Below the pieces are notes generated by a model. The model saw only the letters and a program-made list of their open reading frames with translations. It did no database searches and was not told the DNA's origin. The translations under genes were made by a program, and so were the position numbers. DNA of 64,000 nt, from contig LNKV01000041.1 in NCBI GenBank assembly GCA_001465935.1, positions 1-64,000 of the forward strand, read 5' to 3'. This document shows positions 1 to 11,072 of this stretch, piece by piece (the first letter of the stretch is position 1; each line of letters begins with the position of its first letter). The stretch comes from Clarireedia homoeocarpa. Lineage: Eukaryota > Ascomycota > Leotiomycetes > Helotiales > Rutstroemiaceae.

Positions 1-55
1 GTACTCAGTCCCCTGACCACTTCCACGTGACTCAGAAGAACAAGCATTCGTAACA
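1..55 (+). repeat. 3' end of an LTR cut by the window edge
   Basis: Bases 1-54 are an exact reverse complement of 6206-6259, and the block ends in CGTAACA, matching the LTR end at 6205 on the other strand. It is the right-hand end of an LTR whose start lies outside the window. The same LTR family is seen at 5792-6201 and 6205-6665. Confidence 0.75.
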
Positions 56-91
56 TATAACTCCTGTTAACCCCTAACTTCCGCTCCCCTG

Positions 92-233
92 GGCCTATGA
101 CACCTACAGGGGCATTACTTTCAATAAAAAGTAATATTTATATTATTTATTTATTTATTATTATTTTCAATTTTATTATATTTATTAATTATATTTATTA
201 TTGAAAGTAATGCCCCTGTAGGTGTCATAGGCC
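92..233. mobile_element. Small non-coding inverted-repeat element (MITE-like)
   Basis: Two perfect 36-bp inverted arms, 92-127 and 198-233, starting with GGCCTATGACACC, flank about 70 bp of almost pure A/T. There is no coding capacity. This is the form of a MITE or of a foldback element. I see no convincing target duplication. Confidence 0.75.
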
Positions 234-592
234 TTACCCTAAGTATTTTTATAGTTAACTATAAATTATAAAGAATAAAAATAAATTTTAGAATAAGAAT
301 ATTATAATTAAAAGTATTAAGATAGTTATAATAATTATAATAATATATTATCGAGAATAGAGAACTAAACTATAATATTCTTTATATCTTATTTAATAGA
401 TTATAATTAGATTAACTATTTAATATTATAATAACTAAAGATATCGAGATTGAAGTAATGAATCAAGATTTATAATTTAAAAGAAAATATTATTGAAATT
501 TTCAATTATAGCAAGATTAACTAAAGACAGATTAGTGCAAGGTAGGTATCATCACAAAAACAATTGTTTAGGCTGACATAAATATAGCTTGT
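234..592. other. AT-rich non-coding stretch
   Basis: Nearly all A/T with frequent TA steps and almost no CpG, as expected of DNA altered by repeat-induced point mutation. No gene is visible. It ends abruptly at the start of the open frame at 593. Confidence 0.6.
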
Positions 593-1891
593 ATGAGAAT
601 GAGAAAGCTCGGCAAAGGGCAATCGGTGGTCTTCTGTGTCCCGGAGGAAATCAAGACAAAAATCATGGAACGCACTTCTAAACGAGACGATTCCACGACA
701 GAGGTGATAGATGTGCTCAGCTGGGCCATATCTGAGACTTGTGCGGATACAAAATGGAGCATGCCACTATGGGCAGCTCAGGGTCGGCGATTCGAAGACC
801 AGAAACTTCCATGGGAAGAAGGTCGTAACGATTATGGTTTCAATTTTTCGCAGAGGCAAGTTGAGGAATTTCTGGAAGAAGAGGCCCAAACATTGGACGG
901 TCGTTATCGTCCACATGCTGCATCGCCATCGCTTCAGCTTCCTACTTGGAATACACAGAACGATAACATCAATAGCATCATCAACCGCTGTGTAGAATTC
1001 GAGTGTTTTAACTTCAGCTCGGCTACCCTAGAAGAGGAGCAAGAACGCGAGTTGTCCCCAGAGTTCGAGAAAGAATGCCAGGTGGAGAGGCCTGCGCCAG
1101 CAAAATCAGAGACGCATCACATTCATTTCGATGTCGAAACTCTCATCAGGACAGGCATCATCGTAGCCCGTTCTAAAGCGTTCCTGCCTGCATTTGAGGT
1201 CCTCCGGTCATCCAGCGCAGCTGCTCACCTTGACGTATCACAATTCCCACAAAACCTCCTCACTACAGCTGACTTTGCCCGCACAGTCAAGCCTTTGGGA
1301 AAAAGCTATATCTCCGACGCATACCAGCGACCCGTGCAGTGGATCCTCACTACCACAAGCATTGACTCCTCAAACACTGTCAAGCACATGGTCATCATTA
1401 GCCCATTTGAAGCGCAGGAACTACTCCCACTTATTAAAGAGTCTCGGAGAACTACGTTACACATCTACGCGCCGCGCCCGAATTTGGGATTTCGTCGCTT
1501 GGATACACTGGATCTATTCACGCAAGGGAAACCATTCGATCCCCGTAGCGTTCCTCAACATTTGATCATACAACTAAACTTGTTTGCCGGTCAACTGTAT
1601 CTGAGCTCGTTTAAGGAATACATCGACGTACGTGACTTTCTAGGCTTGGCATGGCGGGCGGCAGAAGAAGGGACCGTGGTGAAAGCGGATGGTTTCATTG
1701 TAGAAGGTGCTGGGAAGAGGTATTTCAAGGACAGTCCAGTGAAGTTTTTGAAGGTACTGATGACGAAGATTCGGCGTAATTGTGAGGGAATTGGGAAGAC
1801 ACACGTCGGAGTGATGTTGCATGGATGCCTCCTAGAAGAGGCTGACTTTGATTTTCAATGGAAGAAGTCACAGATTTCGGATTTGGCCTAG
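593..1891 (+). pseudogene. C-terminal stump of a giant DUF3638-type fungal protein
   Basis: An open frame of 432 codons. It opens with MRMRKLGKGQSVVF and continues with WAISETC and MPLWAAQGRRFE. From memory of the family these are hallmarks of the C-terminal part of fungal DUF3638/DUF3645 proteins, which are usually near 3,000 residues. The N-terminal bulk, including the P-loop-like and DUF3645 regions, is absent: upstream lies only AT-rich repeat DNA, with no plausible donor or acceptor. I therefore read it as a truncated gene whose remaining frame is still intact, so truncation may be recent. The ATG at 593 could be internal methionines of the ancestor. Function of the family is unknown; a ubiquitin-hydrolase-like role has been suggested for relatives. 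It could instead be a short functional derivative. Confidence 0.65.
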
Positions 1892-2160
1892 TAAGGGACA
1901 TTTTTGAGGATTAGGGGCATTATTGAGGGGCCTTAATATTTCTGAGTTAAGATGATGGTTTCGTACTTGATAGTGTAATCAGAAATCCCAGTCTTTTTGC
2001 TATATAGGAGGTATGGGAACGCTAGATAGAGTGAATTCTCATTTACTTATCATGGGTCCCAGGATCGATAAATGGCAAATACTTCTATAAGTTAATATGT
2101 TCATCACCCTATTTCTCCTAATATAGCGATCTGTTAATCGCGAAATTCGTTCAATTTGAT

Positions 2161-3944
2161 TTGTCTGTCTCGGCACACATGGAGTCTCGCTACGCAGGGA
2201 CGGACGTTACGCTATATATTACTATACAAATCCTAAACACAAACGACATATCAAAGATTGTAATACATAACGTGTACAACCCTCCGAGGTCCTCCGACCA
2301 CCGGGTGAGCTGCTTACCGCATCTTAGAACAGCCCTCTCAGCTCATCGTGGAGAGGAACAGATTATTTTGGGAGACTTTAACCTACATCACGAGCTCCGG
2401 GGGGGCCCAATAAAATGGACCGACCCGGAATCGGATGAACTAATCGACATTATTGCTGAATATGGAGGAATTAAAGACTAGAAGGAAGTATATCCATGAA
2501 AGCTTTATCGTAAAGCTAGAACTATATATCATTTTTATCAATTCTTAATGAGCAACCAGCTTACAACAAGGTTCCAGCTACCTAAAATCTTTGATCAGAT
2601 CAAAGATTGTGTAGCTGGCACTCTCTCAGCAGCAGGAGCCAACTTTGGCTCAATACGAAAGGAACCGTCCGGGGAAGTCAGGATTCTGGGCGTGTGGCTA
2701 GCTAGATACCAAACTGAAGTGGTCCGCCCACGCACGCAAAGTCACACAGAAAGCAGAAAGCAGCTTCACAAATTGGGCCCTTACAAGGCTCACAACGTTA
2801 ACATGGGGAGCGTCCTTTGTACGATCCCGCCAGATCTACTCATCCGTAATTCGGCCGATGCTCACCTACGGTGCAGCGTCGTGGCACTCCCCTACCGAAG
2901 GAAAAGCAAAAGGGCCTGCAGCTAAGCTTCGTATGGTTCTGAAGAAATGCCTCCGTACGATCGCAGAGGCATAAAGAGCAACACCAATCCAGGCCCTAGA
3001 GACAGAGACTTTTACCCCTCCAATTGACCTATACCTAGACGGCAGAATCACAGCCTTCCAGCGGAGACTCAGGCCTCCCCAATTCATAACCAGATCCAGA
3101 GGGCGTGCCAAGCGATCGTACGGAGGCTCAAGCTCCGAAAACCAAGGACTACTCAGACACAGGGTGTTGGACCCACTTTTAGTGGGGGTAGGTGGGGTAG
3201 GTGGGCCTATGCCCACCACCTAAACTGAACGTCGTAGTGATCGATTAGGCTTACGAAGCCTATGACTTCAGGCTTGCGAAGCCTGTGGCAAACAGGCCTG
3301 AGAGGCCTAAGGCCTTAGGCCTGGAAGACCTATAAATATAGCTAGTCCTTCTCACTGTAGATAGCCCATCAGTTCAGTTGAATCAAGCATCGTTTGCACC
3401 TATTGTTAAATCCATTGAAGCCTATAATCAGTACATTTAGTGCACTGCCCGCTGATATCCGCCAAAACAGGGCGGAATGGACCTTAGATCAAGGCGCGAA
3501 ACTAGGGGGGGACATCTCAGAAGCGAAGAAGATTCTACAGGTCTGGACAAATAGATGGCAGGTGACACATCGTACAGATTAGGACCCAATCCATCGACCA
3601 TCCGATAAAGGGATCCTCAAGCTACACTTGGAACTTCGTAAAGCAGGGAGTGTAGTACTAATTCATATGAGAACGGGCCGCACAGGGCTTGCACACTTCC
3701 TAAACAAAGCCAGAGTCCCAGGATGGGACTCCGGTATATGCGGGTGCGGGCAAGCACTAGAAACTCCGAGACATGTATTGCTCTACTGCCCGAGGGAAAG
3801 GGAACGCCGTACAGAATTTGGAGGAGAGAGCCGACTTCGTACGACTCCTCGATACCCCGGAGGAGGCAGGTATGGCTAGCAGGTGGATGATCCAGTCAGG
3901 AAGACTAAGGCAGTTTCAAGTTGCCAATGCTCTCTTGCACGAAT
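2161..3944 (+). mobile_element. Decayed Tad1-like LINE retrotransposon
   Basis: Pieces of one non-LTR retrotransposon lie in order in several frames. First comes the end of the apurinic endonuclease (2161-2481, with the motif ILGDFNLHH). Then comes the C-terminal part of the reverse transcriptase and connection region (about 2640-3160, VRILGVWL and a downstream MLTYGAASWH-like stretch spread over frames). Last is the C-terminal zinc-binding segment at about 3740-3800, read as CGCGQALETPRH followed by a cysteine. The core YADD motif and the start are missing. Stop codons and frame changes show it is dead. It is interrupted at 3165-3435 by another repeat. Confidence 0.8.
3165..3435 (+). repeat. 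GC-rich palindromic insertion in the LINE, possibly a solo LTR
   Basis: The LINE frame is broken here by about 270 bp unlike its surroundings. It opens with TGTTGG, carries nested palindromes (GTGGGC-CTAT-GCCCAC at 3199, and repeated AGGC..CGAAGCCT units at 3245-3330) and a TATA-like TATAAATATAG at 3341. That composition fits a solo LTR, but the right boundary is unclear and I see no target duplication. Confidence 0.45.
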
Positions 3945-4940
3945 AGTCTCGTACGAAACCGGTGAGCATTTGAAGGCAGCGTGTAAATAACAGTTTCATT
4001 TGAATATTGGGGCAGGTTTTCTTCCAGGCCTAGGCCATGGTTTCCTACCTAGGATTATAGGAGTTCTACATAGCTCTAGCTAGTTTAGCGTAAGAATAAT
4101 CAATCAATCATAATATAAGTAGAGCCGTTGTAACCAGAATTAATATATATCAACATGATCTCGTTACAAACCCTACTTGAAGTTTAAACTACACTTCAAA
4201 ACTATAAAAGTTATAATGATTAAAGCTCAAATACTTGGTTTATTATTAGCAGGTATAGTGTCTGGAAGCAAAGTTGGGCAAGCTATTATCTTGAACCAAT
4301 GCAAGTCTCCAGTATATTAATCGGGCAATGTAGAGGAAGCTGTGTAGAAGATAAGGGAGACATTGTGACTGTGATTCTTTAGAATTGTCTAATTTTCATT
4401 ATGATAATCTAGGAAGACAGAGGAGAGCTAAACCAGGCAGAAATTAACAGGTATCTTAATAGAACACGGAGTACATAACGCGTTTGTATCGCGTTCTGGC
4501 GTCCAACACATTCCCTTCCAACTTTAAAATTAAATGAGTGCACAGAGCATATGGTGGTCTTACCAGCTTTAGGCATTCTGGAATTACGGTGTAAATGAAC
4601 CATAGACGCATAGAGCTAAGAGTGATTTTACCGCGAGGGCACAGATCCAACAGTGGTCCGTGGTAAACAGATTTAACGGTTATTTCCAGAAGGCTCTCTC
4701 TGGAGGAATAGTGTTAGGAATAGTGTTAGTTCTAGGAATAGTGTTAGGAATAAATTTTGGAGTCGAATCTATATATTACTAAATAATATATTATAATAGA
4801 ATTATATAATCTAATCCAACTAGTATCTTATATAATAATTAACTAATATAAATATATCAATATATTGATTAATATTATATTATTATTACTATTTCTACTA
4901 TTATTATTATCTTTATTACGTTTATCTCTATATTTATTTT
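3945..4940. other. Gene-free, AT-rich; short tandem repeat at 4701-4750
   Basis: No supported gene. The unit GGAATAGTGTTA recurs about four times between 4701 and 4750, and 4760-4940 is almost pure A/T. Confidence 0.6.
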
Positions 4941-5162
4941 TGTGACGAAACCGCATCTAAATGCCTGCGCCAGCACTTACGCCAGCGCAGCTGACTCAAA
5001 CTCCCCGCCTAGGGCGCTAAGAGCCTAGCTAGCTACACGCATTGCACGTGATTAGCCTCTGTATATAAGCCCCTACGGCCTACTACCTCTTAGCTCCCTA
5101 GTTGTTGATTCTAAGTTGCAAAATTGATTCTTGATTCTCATCATTTCAGTTGTTTCGTCACA
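4941..5162 (+). repeat. Probable solo LTR, 222 bp
   Basis: It begins TGTGACGAAAC and ends GTTTCGTCACA, an exact 11-bp terminal inverted repeat with TG..CA ends. Inside is a TATA-like TATATAAGCC near 5060, as in LTR promoters. The flanks TTTT/TTTT could be a target duplication but are trivial in such AT-rich DNA. A short inverted-repeat transposon is the alternative. Confidence 0.6.
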
Positions 5163-5370
5163 TTTTGTTTGAAATTCTAATTAATAAATATAAATCAAAT
5201 TAAATTATTTATTTATAGCTTCTTTCTAATTATCTATCAGAGTAGTTTATATTATATAATAAATAAATCTCTTGAAATATCTATTATATTTATTAATAAT
5301 TTGGATATTCTAGAGTAATTTAAATAGATATTAACTAGTTATTTTATTCTATAATAATATCTACTATTTC

Positions 5371-5679
5371 TGTCACGGAAGTAAGCATTGTCGTTGGTGA
5401 TGCTCGGCTCGGATAAACCAATTGATCCGGGCAGCAACTTACCCCGAGTAATGATCTCGCAAAAGTCAAAGCGAACTCGGATTAATGACTCATAGCTACT
5501 GATCTATTTACTGAATAAGTTGAGGAACAACTCAACTTTGTACCGATTCCGGAGGATTTAGTTATTATGATTATCTATAAGTAGTTGCCAAAAGATCATT
5601 AGATAGAAAAGAATCAACTGATTCTACCATTTCAATTCCCAATCCCACATTCTGGCTGTAAGGTGCTCATACCGTGACA
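5371..5679 (+). repeat. Solo LTR, 309 bp, with 5-bp target duplication
   Basis: It begins TGTCACGG and ends CCGTGACA (exact 8-bp terminal inverted repeat) and is flanked on both sides by ATTTC (5366-5370 and 5680-5684). This is the signature of an LTR retrotransposon that inserted and then lost its body by recombination. It lies in AT-rich DNA that was itself a repeat. Confidence 0.85.
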
Positions 5680-5791
5680 ATTTCAATATATTTTAATAAT
5701 CAATTCTATCCAATATATCTAAATATCGATTTAAAATCTATTTCTATATTTATAATAATTAGAATAATTAGAACTCTTTAGGATCCGATAT

Positions 5792-6201
5792 TGTTACAGA
5801 GGTAACGCGGTCATCATGTGGTAACCATAGACCAAGGGACCTTAGGCTCAATGTCAGCATAAGTAACCATCCGTGGCTACTCAGGCTGCCGTAGTAGAAC
5901 CCTTGGTTGGACCACGTGATGGAGCCGAAGGGACCAGAGATTAAATAAATCGGCTCCAAGGGATCCAAGGGGCTCCATCGGCTCCAGAGGGATCTAAGGA
6001 GAACGAAGGTCTATATAAGCAGGATGTATTTCATTAGTATATGGAGCTTCGTGCTCAACTCAAATAGTAATTCCATTACTTAGTTACAATCACTCAGAAC
6101 TCTTTTAACCTTACCGTTCAATCCCCTGCTTGCAAGTCTCAATACACAACACCACGTCCTAGTATCACCTCCACGTGACACTAGCTGAGCCAGACGTAAC
6201 A
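5792..6201 (+). repeat. Solo LTR, 410 bp
   Basis: It begins TGTTAC and ends GTAACA, with a TATA-like CTATATAAGCAG at 6011. Flanks GATAT and GATTG agree in only three of five bases, because the neighbouring LTR at 6205 abuts it. It shares 5997-6086 in inverted form with 6350-6441. Confidence 0.65.
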
Positions 6202-6441
6202 GATTGTTACGAATGCTTGTTCTTCTGAGTCACGTGGAAGTGGTCAGGGGACTGAGTACTATCGGTCAGAGACAGAGAGTACTATCGTAGGTTTAACGTT
6301 GGCGGTCACACAGGGAATCGATAGATGTAATAGTAGGCAACAAGTAGTAACCAAGTAATGATTGAGATTACTATTTGAGTTGAGCACGAAGCTCCATATA
6401 CTAATGAAATACATTCTGCTTATATAGACCTTCGTTCTCCT
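5997..6441. repeat. Head-to-head LTR palindrome
   Basis: 5997-6086 and 6350-6441 are near-identical inverted copies (one base change over the first 70 bp, then a small indel) from the R regions of the two abutting LTRs. The arms are separated by about 260 bp. Confidence 0.8.
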
Positions 6442-6665
6442 TGGATAGCCTAGGTAGCCGGTCTATCCAGTCTATCTCAGCAGAAGAGCGTGTGAGGGAA
6501 ATATAGTTTTCCTGTTTTGTGTTTTGAGACTGCTGCTTTTCTAGAGGGAAATATAGTTTTCTGTTTTGTGTTTTGCTTTTCTATAATCTCAACTTCCAGA
6601 AAACTATTATCGGTATATCGGTGATATTAAAAAAACCGGCAGAAAACTTCATGGTTTCCGTAACA
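6205..6665 (-). repeat. Solo LTR in opposite orientation, 461 bp
   Basis: Read on the minus strand it begins TGTTACGGAAACC (at 6665) and ends CATTCGTAACA (at 6205), with CTATATAAGCAG near 6420. The end matches bases 1-55 exactly. It also holds two copies of an AGGGAAATATAGTTTTC unit (about 6494 and 6543). No target duplication is seen. Confidence 0.6.
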
Positions 6666-8050
6666 ATCCCTGGCTGTACCTATAGTCTACCATACCATCC
6701 TTGAATATACATCTGGTCTACCGTACTAGTACGAAATGTACGTTTTTGAGACTTTGAACCCTGTACATCAATTACCGTAGCTCGATGATCGTATACGACC
6801 CAATCACTTTCTTCTATTCGTAGCTCGCTAACAGTTTTTGAACCTTGACCCTACAAGATCTTACATCCCGTAGCAGGGTGGCTCGATACCAATCACTGTC
6901 TACGGAAATACAGTTCATTCGTAGTCCTCCTTCCAAGTTTCAACTTCCAACTACAGGTTTGCGATTTGTGCTTGATTATTACGGGAAGCAGTCACCTGAT
7001 ATACAACCTCGCCGCCGCTTATCGGCTGATCGGAGTGAGTACCTTGATCAGTAAGTATGGGGAATGCAGTTGAACCATAACTACTATGCTCCCTCCGGAA
7101 CAAAGGTTAAATTTTTGTGCGTCTTGCTACCAAAAAATTTAACCTTTGTTTTCGGGGGGGCTATAGTATGCATTTCGGCGAGTTTCTTCTCCCGTAGGCA
7201 AAGATATCATGTTAGGCCTGGGAATACTATATGATAAATGCTTTGAGAGGCAGTCTGAGAACCATTGACGTGCGAGGTCGAGGCTCTGTAAGGATCCTGT
7301 AGACATCTCAAATGACCCCGGAATTACCCCGCGATCATTCAAAACTTTTTAAGACGTTAGGTCTGCCACAGTATCTGAAATGTAGCATGGTATAGGTACC
7401 GGATTGGTGTTCAACAGAAAGGCTTGCCCTAATGCCGCCGTCTCCGGCCGCTTCAACGTCGCGTTCGTATACTAGATGCCACCAAATCCCATTAGGTCCA
7501 GAAGCACGATAACCGCGAGTCCGGATATATCTTGTAGTGAGGGCTTCTCTGGAGTCTTTCCGCCCGCTGACGTGGCGTCGACGTACAACTTGTAAATCGT
7601 GTGCAGATAGTTTGCTCACAAATAGCAAGCAGAGACGACAACGGAAAGATAAGTCGTAAATGTTCTTGTCCGACTCAAATTGAGACAGGCTAATGGTTGT
7701 GATAAAGCAAGGAGGAACAGCTAAAAAGGCTTTTAACGCCGTCGACGGGATAATCGATAATATGACTATAACCGTATTATTTTCTTACTGCAAACCGAAT
7801 CCTTACAAAGAAATAGCTAAAGAATAATAATAATCTCATTATAACTTTACATATTTACGTGGTGGAGATTTAAGACCTCTAAACCATAAAGTCGTTCCGG
7901 CACGTAGGGATGGACGTTAGAAGGTGGAGGGCGGAATTTACTTGGTTGGCAGACAAGAGTATTTAGGTGAACAATATAATTCAAACTCGACGACTCAATG
8001 AAACCTTCCTTAGTCTATTGATACAACTGGATTAATAATAACCAAATTCC
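6666..8050. other. Gene-free stretch
   Basis: Apart from the small inverted repeat at 7082-7168 no feature can be supported. Open frames at 6845-7054 (+) and 7335-7628 (-) show no recognisable domain and no splice context. Confidence 0.5.
7082..7168. mobile_element. Very small inverted-repeat element, Stowaway-like
   Basis: Perfect 18-bp arms AACAAAGGTTAAATTTTT (7099-7116) and its complement (7133-7150) with a 16-nt loop. The similarity runs outward through CTCCCTCCGG on the left and GGGGGGGC on the right into ACTAT/ATAGT. The CTCCCTCCG start recalls mariner-type MITE termini (established for Stowaway elements). Only about 85 bp long. Confidence 0.55.
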
Positions 8051-11000
8051 CTATTTATTCTTTCGTTTTTGAGATTCTTTCTTAGATTTCTTCTCCCGAA
8101 GTCCTTTCTTACTTCTTTTCTTAGACGGCTGCTCTTCCTCCTCTTCGCTCTCCGATTCCTCACTTGATTGATATTCCTCCTCCTCCTCCGACTGCTCCTC
8201 CTCCTCCTGCTCCTCCTCCGACTGCTCCTCCTCCGATTGCTCCTCCTCCGATTGCTCCTCCTCCGACTGCTCCTCCTCCGACTCTCCTTCTGACTGTTCC
8301 TCCTCCTCAGACTGGTCCTCCTCTGACTCCTCCTCTGACTCCTCCTCTGACTCCTCCTCTGACTCCTCCCCTGAATCCTCTGATTCCGACTCTGATTCTG
8401 ATTCGTCTGAGTCTTCTGATTCCTCTGTCTTCTTTCGTGGCTTTCTTGGGACTTTTTCGAAAGCAGCTTCTTTTCGTTGCTGTTGTGCAAGAGCCAGGAA
8501 GCGTTCCTCGCCCCAGATATATTGTTTACCATACTCAGCAATTACATTCGATCGAGTATACCATTTTCGCACTCCATCGTGGCGCAACAAGACATAAGTG
8601 TGGGAAGCCCGTGTGCTCGGAAGTGAGCTACGTACTTGGGCTATACCACCAAGGTCGCAATCTCCCCATGCAAATGGTGTCAGCCTTTTCCGTTTACCAA
8701 TAGGCATTCTTGGTATACGGCCGGCGATGCTCTTTTTGAAAGTACTTTGCGCCACCAGTTCGTAAGTAGGTTTTTGACAGTCTGGTTTCGTATGTTTGAG
8801 TAGCAATTGGGCGCCAAGCCTGAATTTCCTTCGACCTATAACTTCCTTTTGAACCCCATTATCTAAGACATAGCCTGGTGGACTTTTCCAATCGTTAAGG
8901 AGTTCATTGTCGTCGTCATCTGTACTCCTAGGCACTTGTTGTGACCTTTGGCTGGAAGTGGTACTTCCTCCATCAACGTCCATCGTCTCTGATTGCCGCC
9001 TCACTCTCTCCGCATTGAAGGCTTCTACATCTCCTATGATGGCCTCTGCTAGTGGAGCAGTATCTCCACTGAAAACAAGTTCAATCTCTGCTTGGATTTC
9101 GCTGACTTTTTCTAGGAAACTCGACCGGTGAGGCTTGTCTAAACACTTTTGCCTAGCTGCACGAAGTCTTTTTAGGTAACGTAACATCTCCCGAAGTAGC
9201 TCGCCTCTAACGATCCACTTTGTCGACCACTCTTCATTCCAGCCATATTTTTCCCCTTTATCGGACATCTTATTCGCCTGAGAGATCATTCGTCGGTCCG
9301 CCTCGGGATGCTCTGTTCCGTCGAGTCTGGCGGACAGTGAGGCATTCAAAGGGCCTGTTCTTCCTCCGATAGTACGGTAGTACTTCTTGAACCATTTTCT
9401 AGCTTCTTTATACTGCGCGTCCTTCTCCACCTGCTCTCGAGTCTTGCGATGTTGTTTGTTCACGTTCACTTTCTTTTTCTTCGATTTGTTTTGAGTCTCC
9501 CCCTTTTGCTCCGTCTCTTTCTTGACTATATCCTTCTTTTTCGACTTCGGATTCTTCTGACCAGCAGTCTCTTTGATATCTGTCTCCTTTTTCTTCGACT
9601 TCCCTTTATTGTCTACCTCCTGACTTTTCGACTTCGAACCCTTCCGACCAGCGGACTCCTTATTATCAACCTCCTTACCTTTCGACTTCGAACTCTTTCG
9701 ACCTCGGTTAGCTTCCGAATCAGAGATATGATCTTCGTTCTTCCCTTTCCCCTTTTTTTTCGTCTCCCTCTTATCCACCTCCTTATCTTTCGACTTTGCA
9801 CCCTTCCCACCAGTAGTCTCCTTTTTGTCCGTCTCCTTTTTCTTGCACTTTGAACTTTTCCGATGTTGGTCAGCTTCCGTTTCTTCGACTGTTGTATCCC
9901 AAATACTGCCAGTTTCCTGACGTTTTCTGCGCGGTTTTTTTTTGAGGTGGTACAATCGGAGGAGACTTGCTTTGATGTCTTTTCTTTTCGGATTTCTTTG
10001 TCGGCTTCTTTCTGTTGCCTTCTCTATCCTCCTCACCATCTTCACTATCGTTATCGGCCTCGCTGTCCTCGCCATCCTCGCTATCATCTTCGCCATCCTC
10101 GCCATCCTCGCCACTGTCATCAGCCTCACTGCCCTCGCCATCCTCGCCATCAATCTCGCTGCCTTCATTACCCCCGCTGTCTCTTTCTCTGCTTGGACCA
10201 CCGTTGTCTCTTTCTCTGCTTGGACCACCGTTGTCTCTTTCTCTGCTTGGACCCCCGTTGTCTCTAGCTCTGCTTGGGCCACCGTTGTCTCTATTTGTAC
10301 TTGCACCACCGTTGTCTGTAGTAATATGTGCACCTTCTTGGTCGATCAGATCTTGGTGAACATTCTGCACATGCATCTCGTCCTCCTCGGGTATTAGGAT
10401 AATGCCGAGAGTGTTCTTATATTTACTCCACCAGCCGTCTTTCGGTTTCATATTTTTCCAATACTTAAGTGTCTTGTTGTTGGCTCTTTGCAGTACCGTC
10501 ACCATCTCCCTATAATCATCCGCCGTGAACATCTCGGGGGTTTTGGACTTAAGAAGTGCATTATTACGCCACAGCATCCATGCAGTAGCTTGCGAGAAGC
10601 TGTCCGTAAGGTGCTTCTTGTTGTTGAAATTAAAATTATCTTGGCATTTTTCCAAGTTTTCCATCCTTCCAGTGATGTCGTTGGAGCCATCAGCAAGAGA
10701 TACTAACTCTGGGATATGAAAATGCTTCAATTCAACCTGACCTATCTCTTCTGCTCGACTCTGTGTTCTATTCAACTTTTTGATCTCTTTGTTGATGTCC
10801 TTGAGCTCTTTTTCCCTAGGTTTCAGATTTTCTTGATATAATTTATAACTTTCTTTCATGTCTTGTGTTGTCTTTCCGGGTAGAAATACAGAAGCTACAT
10901 CCTTCCACCATGTATCTTGATCCTTATGGATATGCTGTGCTTCTCGGTATAGTTTGATCCATGGCTTCCGCTCCTCGGGTTCAAGACCATTGATAAGATC

Positions 11001-11072
11001 GTAGTCGCGAGGATCAAGAAGGCGGGGCTTTGGGAGATCTGCCTTTGTGAAACCTTTCTTCTTTGGAGCCAT
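8051..11072 (-). CDS. Very long charged nuclear-type protein, broken by one frameshift
   Basis: Two overlapping minus-strand frames make one gene. The first, from ATG 11072 (MAPKKKGFTKADLPKPRLL), runs to a stop at 9870. The second is open down to 8051. Around 9943-9935 the first frame loses its sense and the second gains it, and there the coding strand has a run of nine A. Removing one A would join the frames, giving about 1,005 residues. Layout of the joined product: a globular N-terminal part (about 1-235) with tryptophans, then nine-residue repeats DNGGPSRER, an Asp/Glu/Ser block, a Lys/Glu-rich repetitive block, a second globular region ending near PRKPRKK, and a C-terminal (EEEQS)n acidic tail with basic end. 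Low complexity and many KKxK stretches suggest a nuclear or nucleic-acid-bound protein (inference). No known domain recognised. Pseudogene, assembly slip in a homopolymer, or real +1 frameshifting are all open. Confidence 0.6.
10177..10316 (-). repeat. 27-bp coding tandem repeat
   Basis: About five copies of a 27-bp unit encode DNGGPSRER in the large charged protein. The three central copies are almost identical and the outer ones are diverged. Confidence 0.8.

Noticed and set aside
8164..8703. Plus-strand proline-rich frame (179 codons)
   Set aside because: It is the antisense of the (EEEQS)n acidic tail of the large minus-strand gene; GAG/GAA runs always read as proline/leucine runs on the other strand.
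9449..10397. Several plus-strand hydrophobic frames resembling membrane proteins
   Set aside because: They are antisense to Lys- and Asp/Glu-rich repeats, which give Phe/Leu/Ser/Ala on the opposite strand. No splice signals or start contexts.
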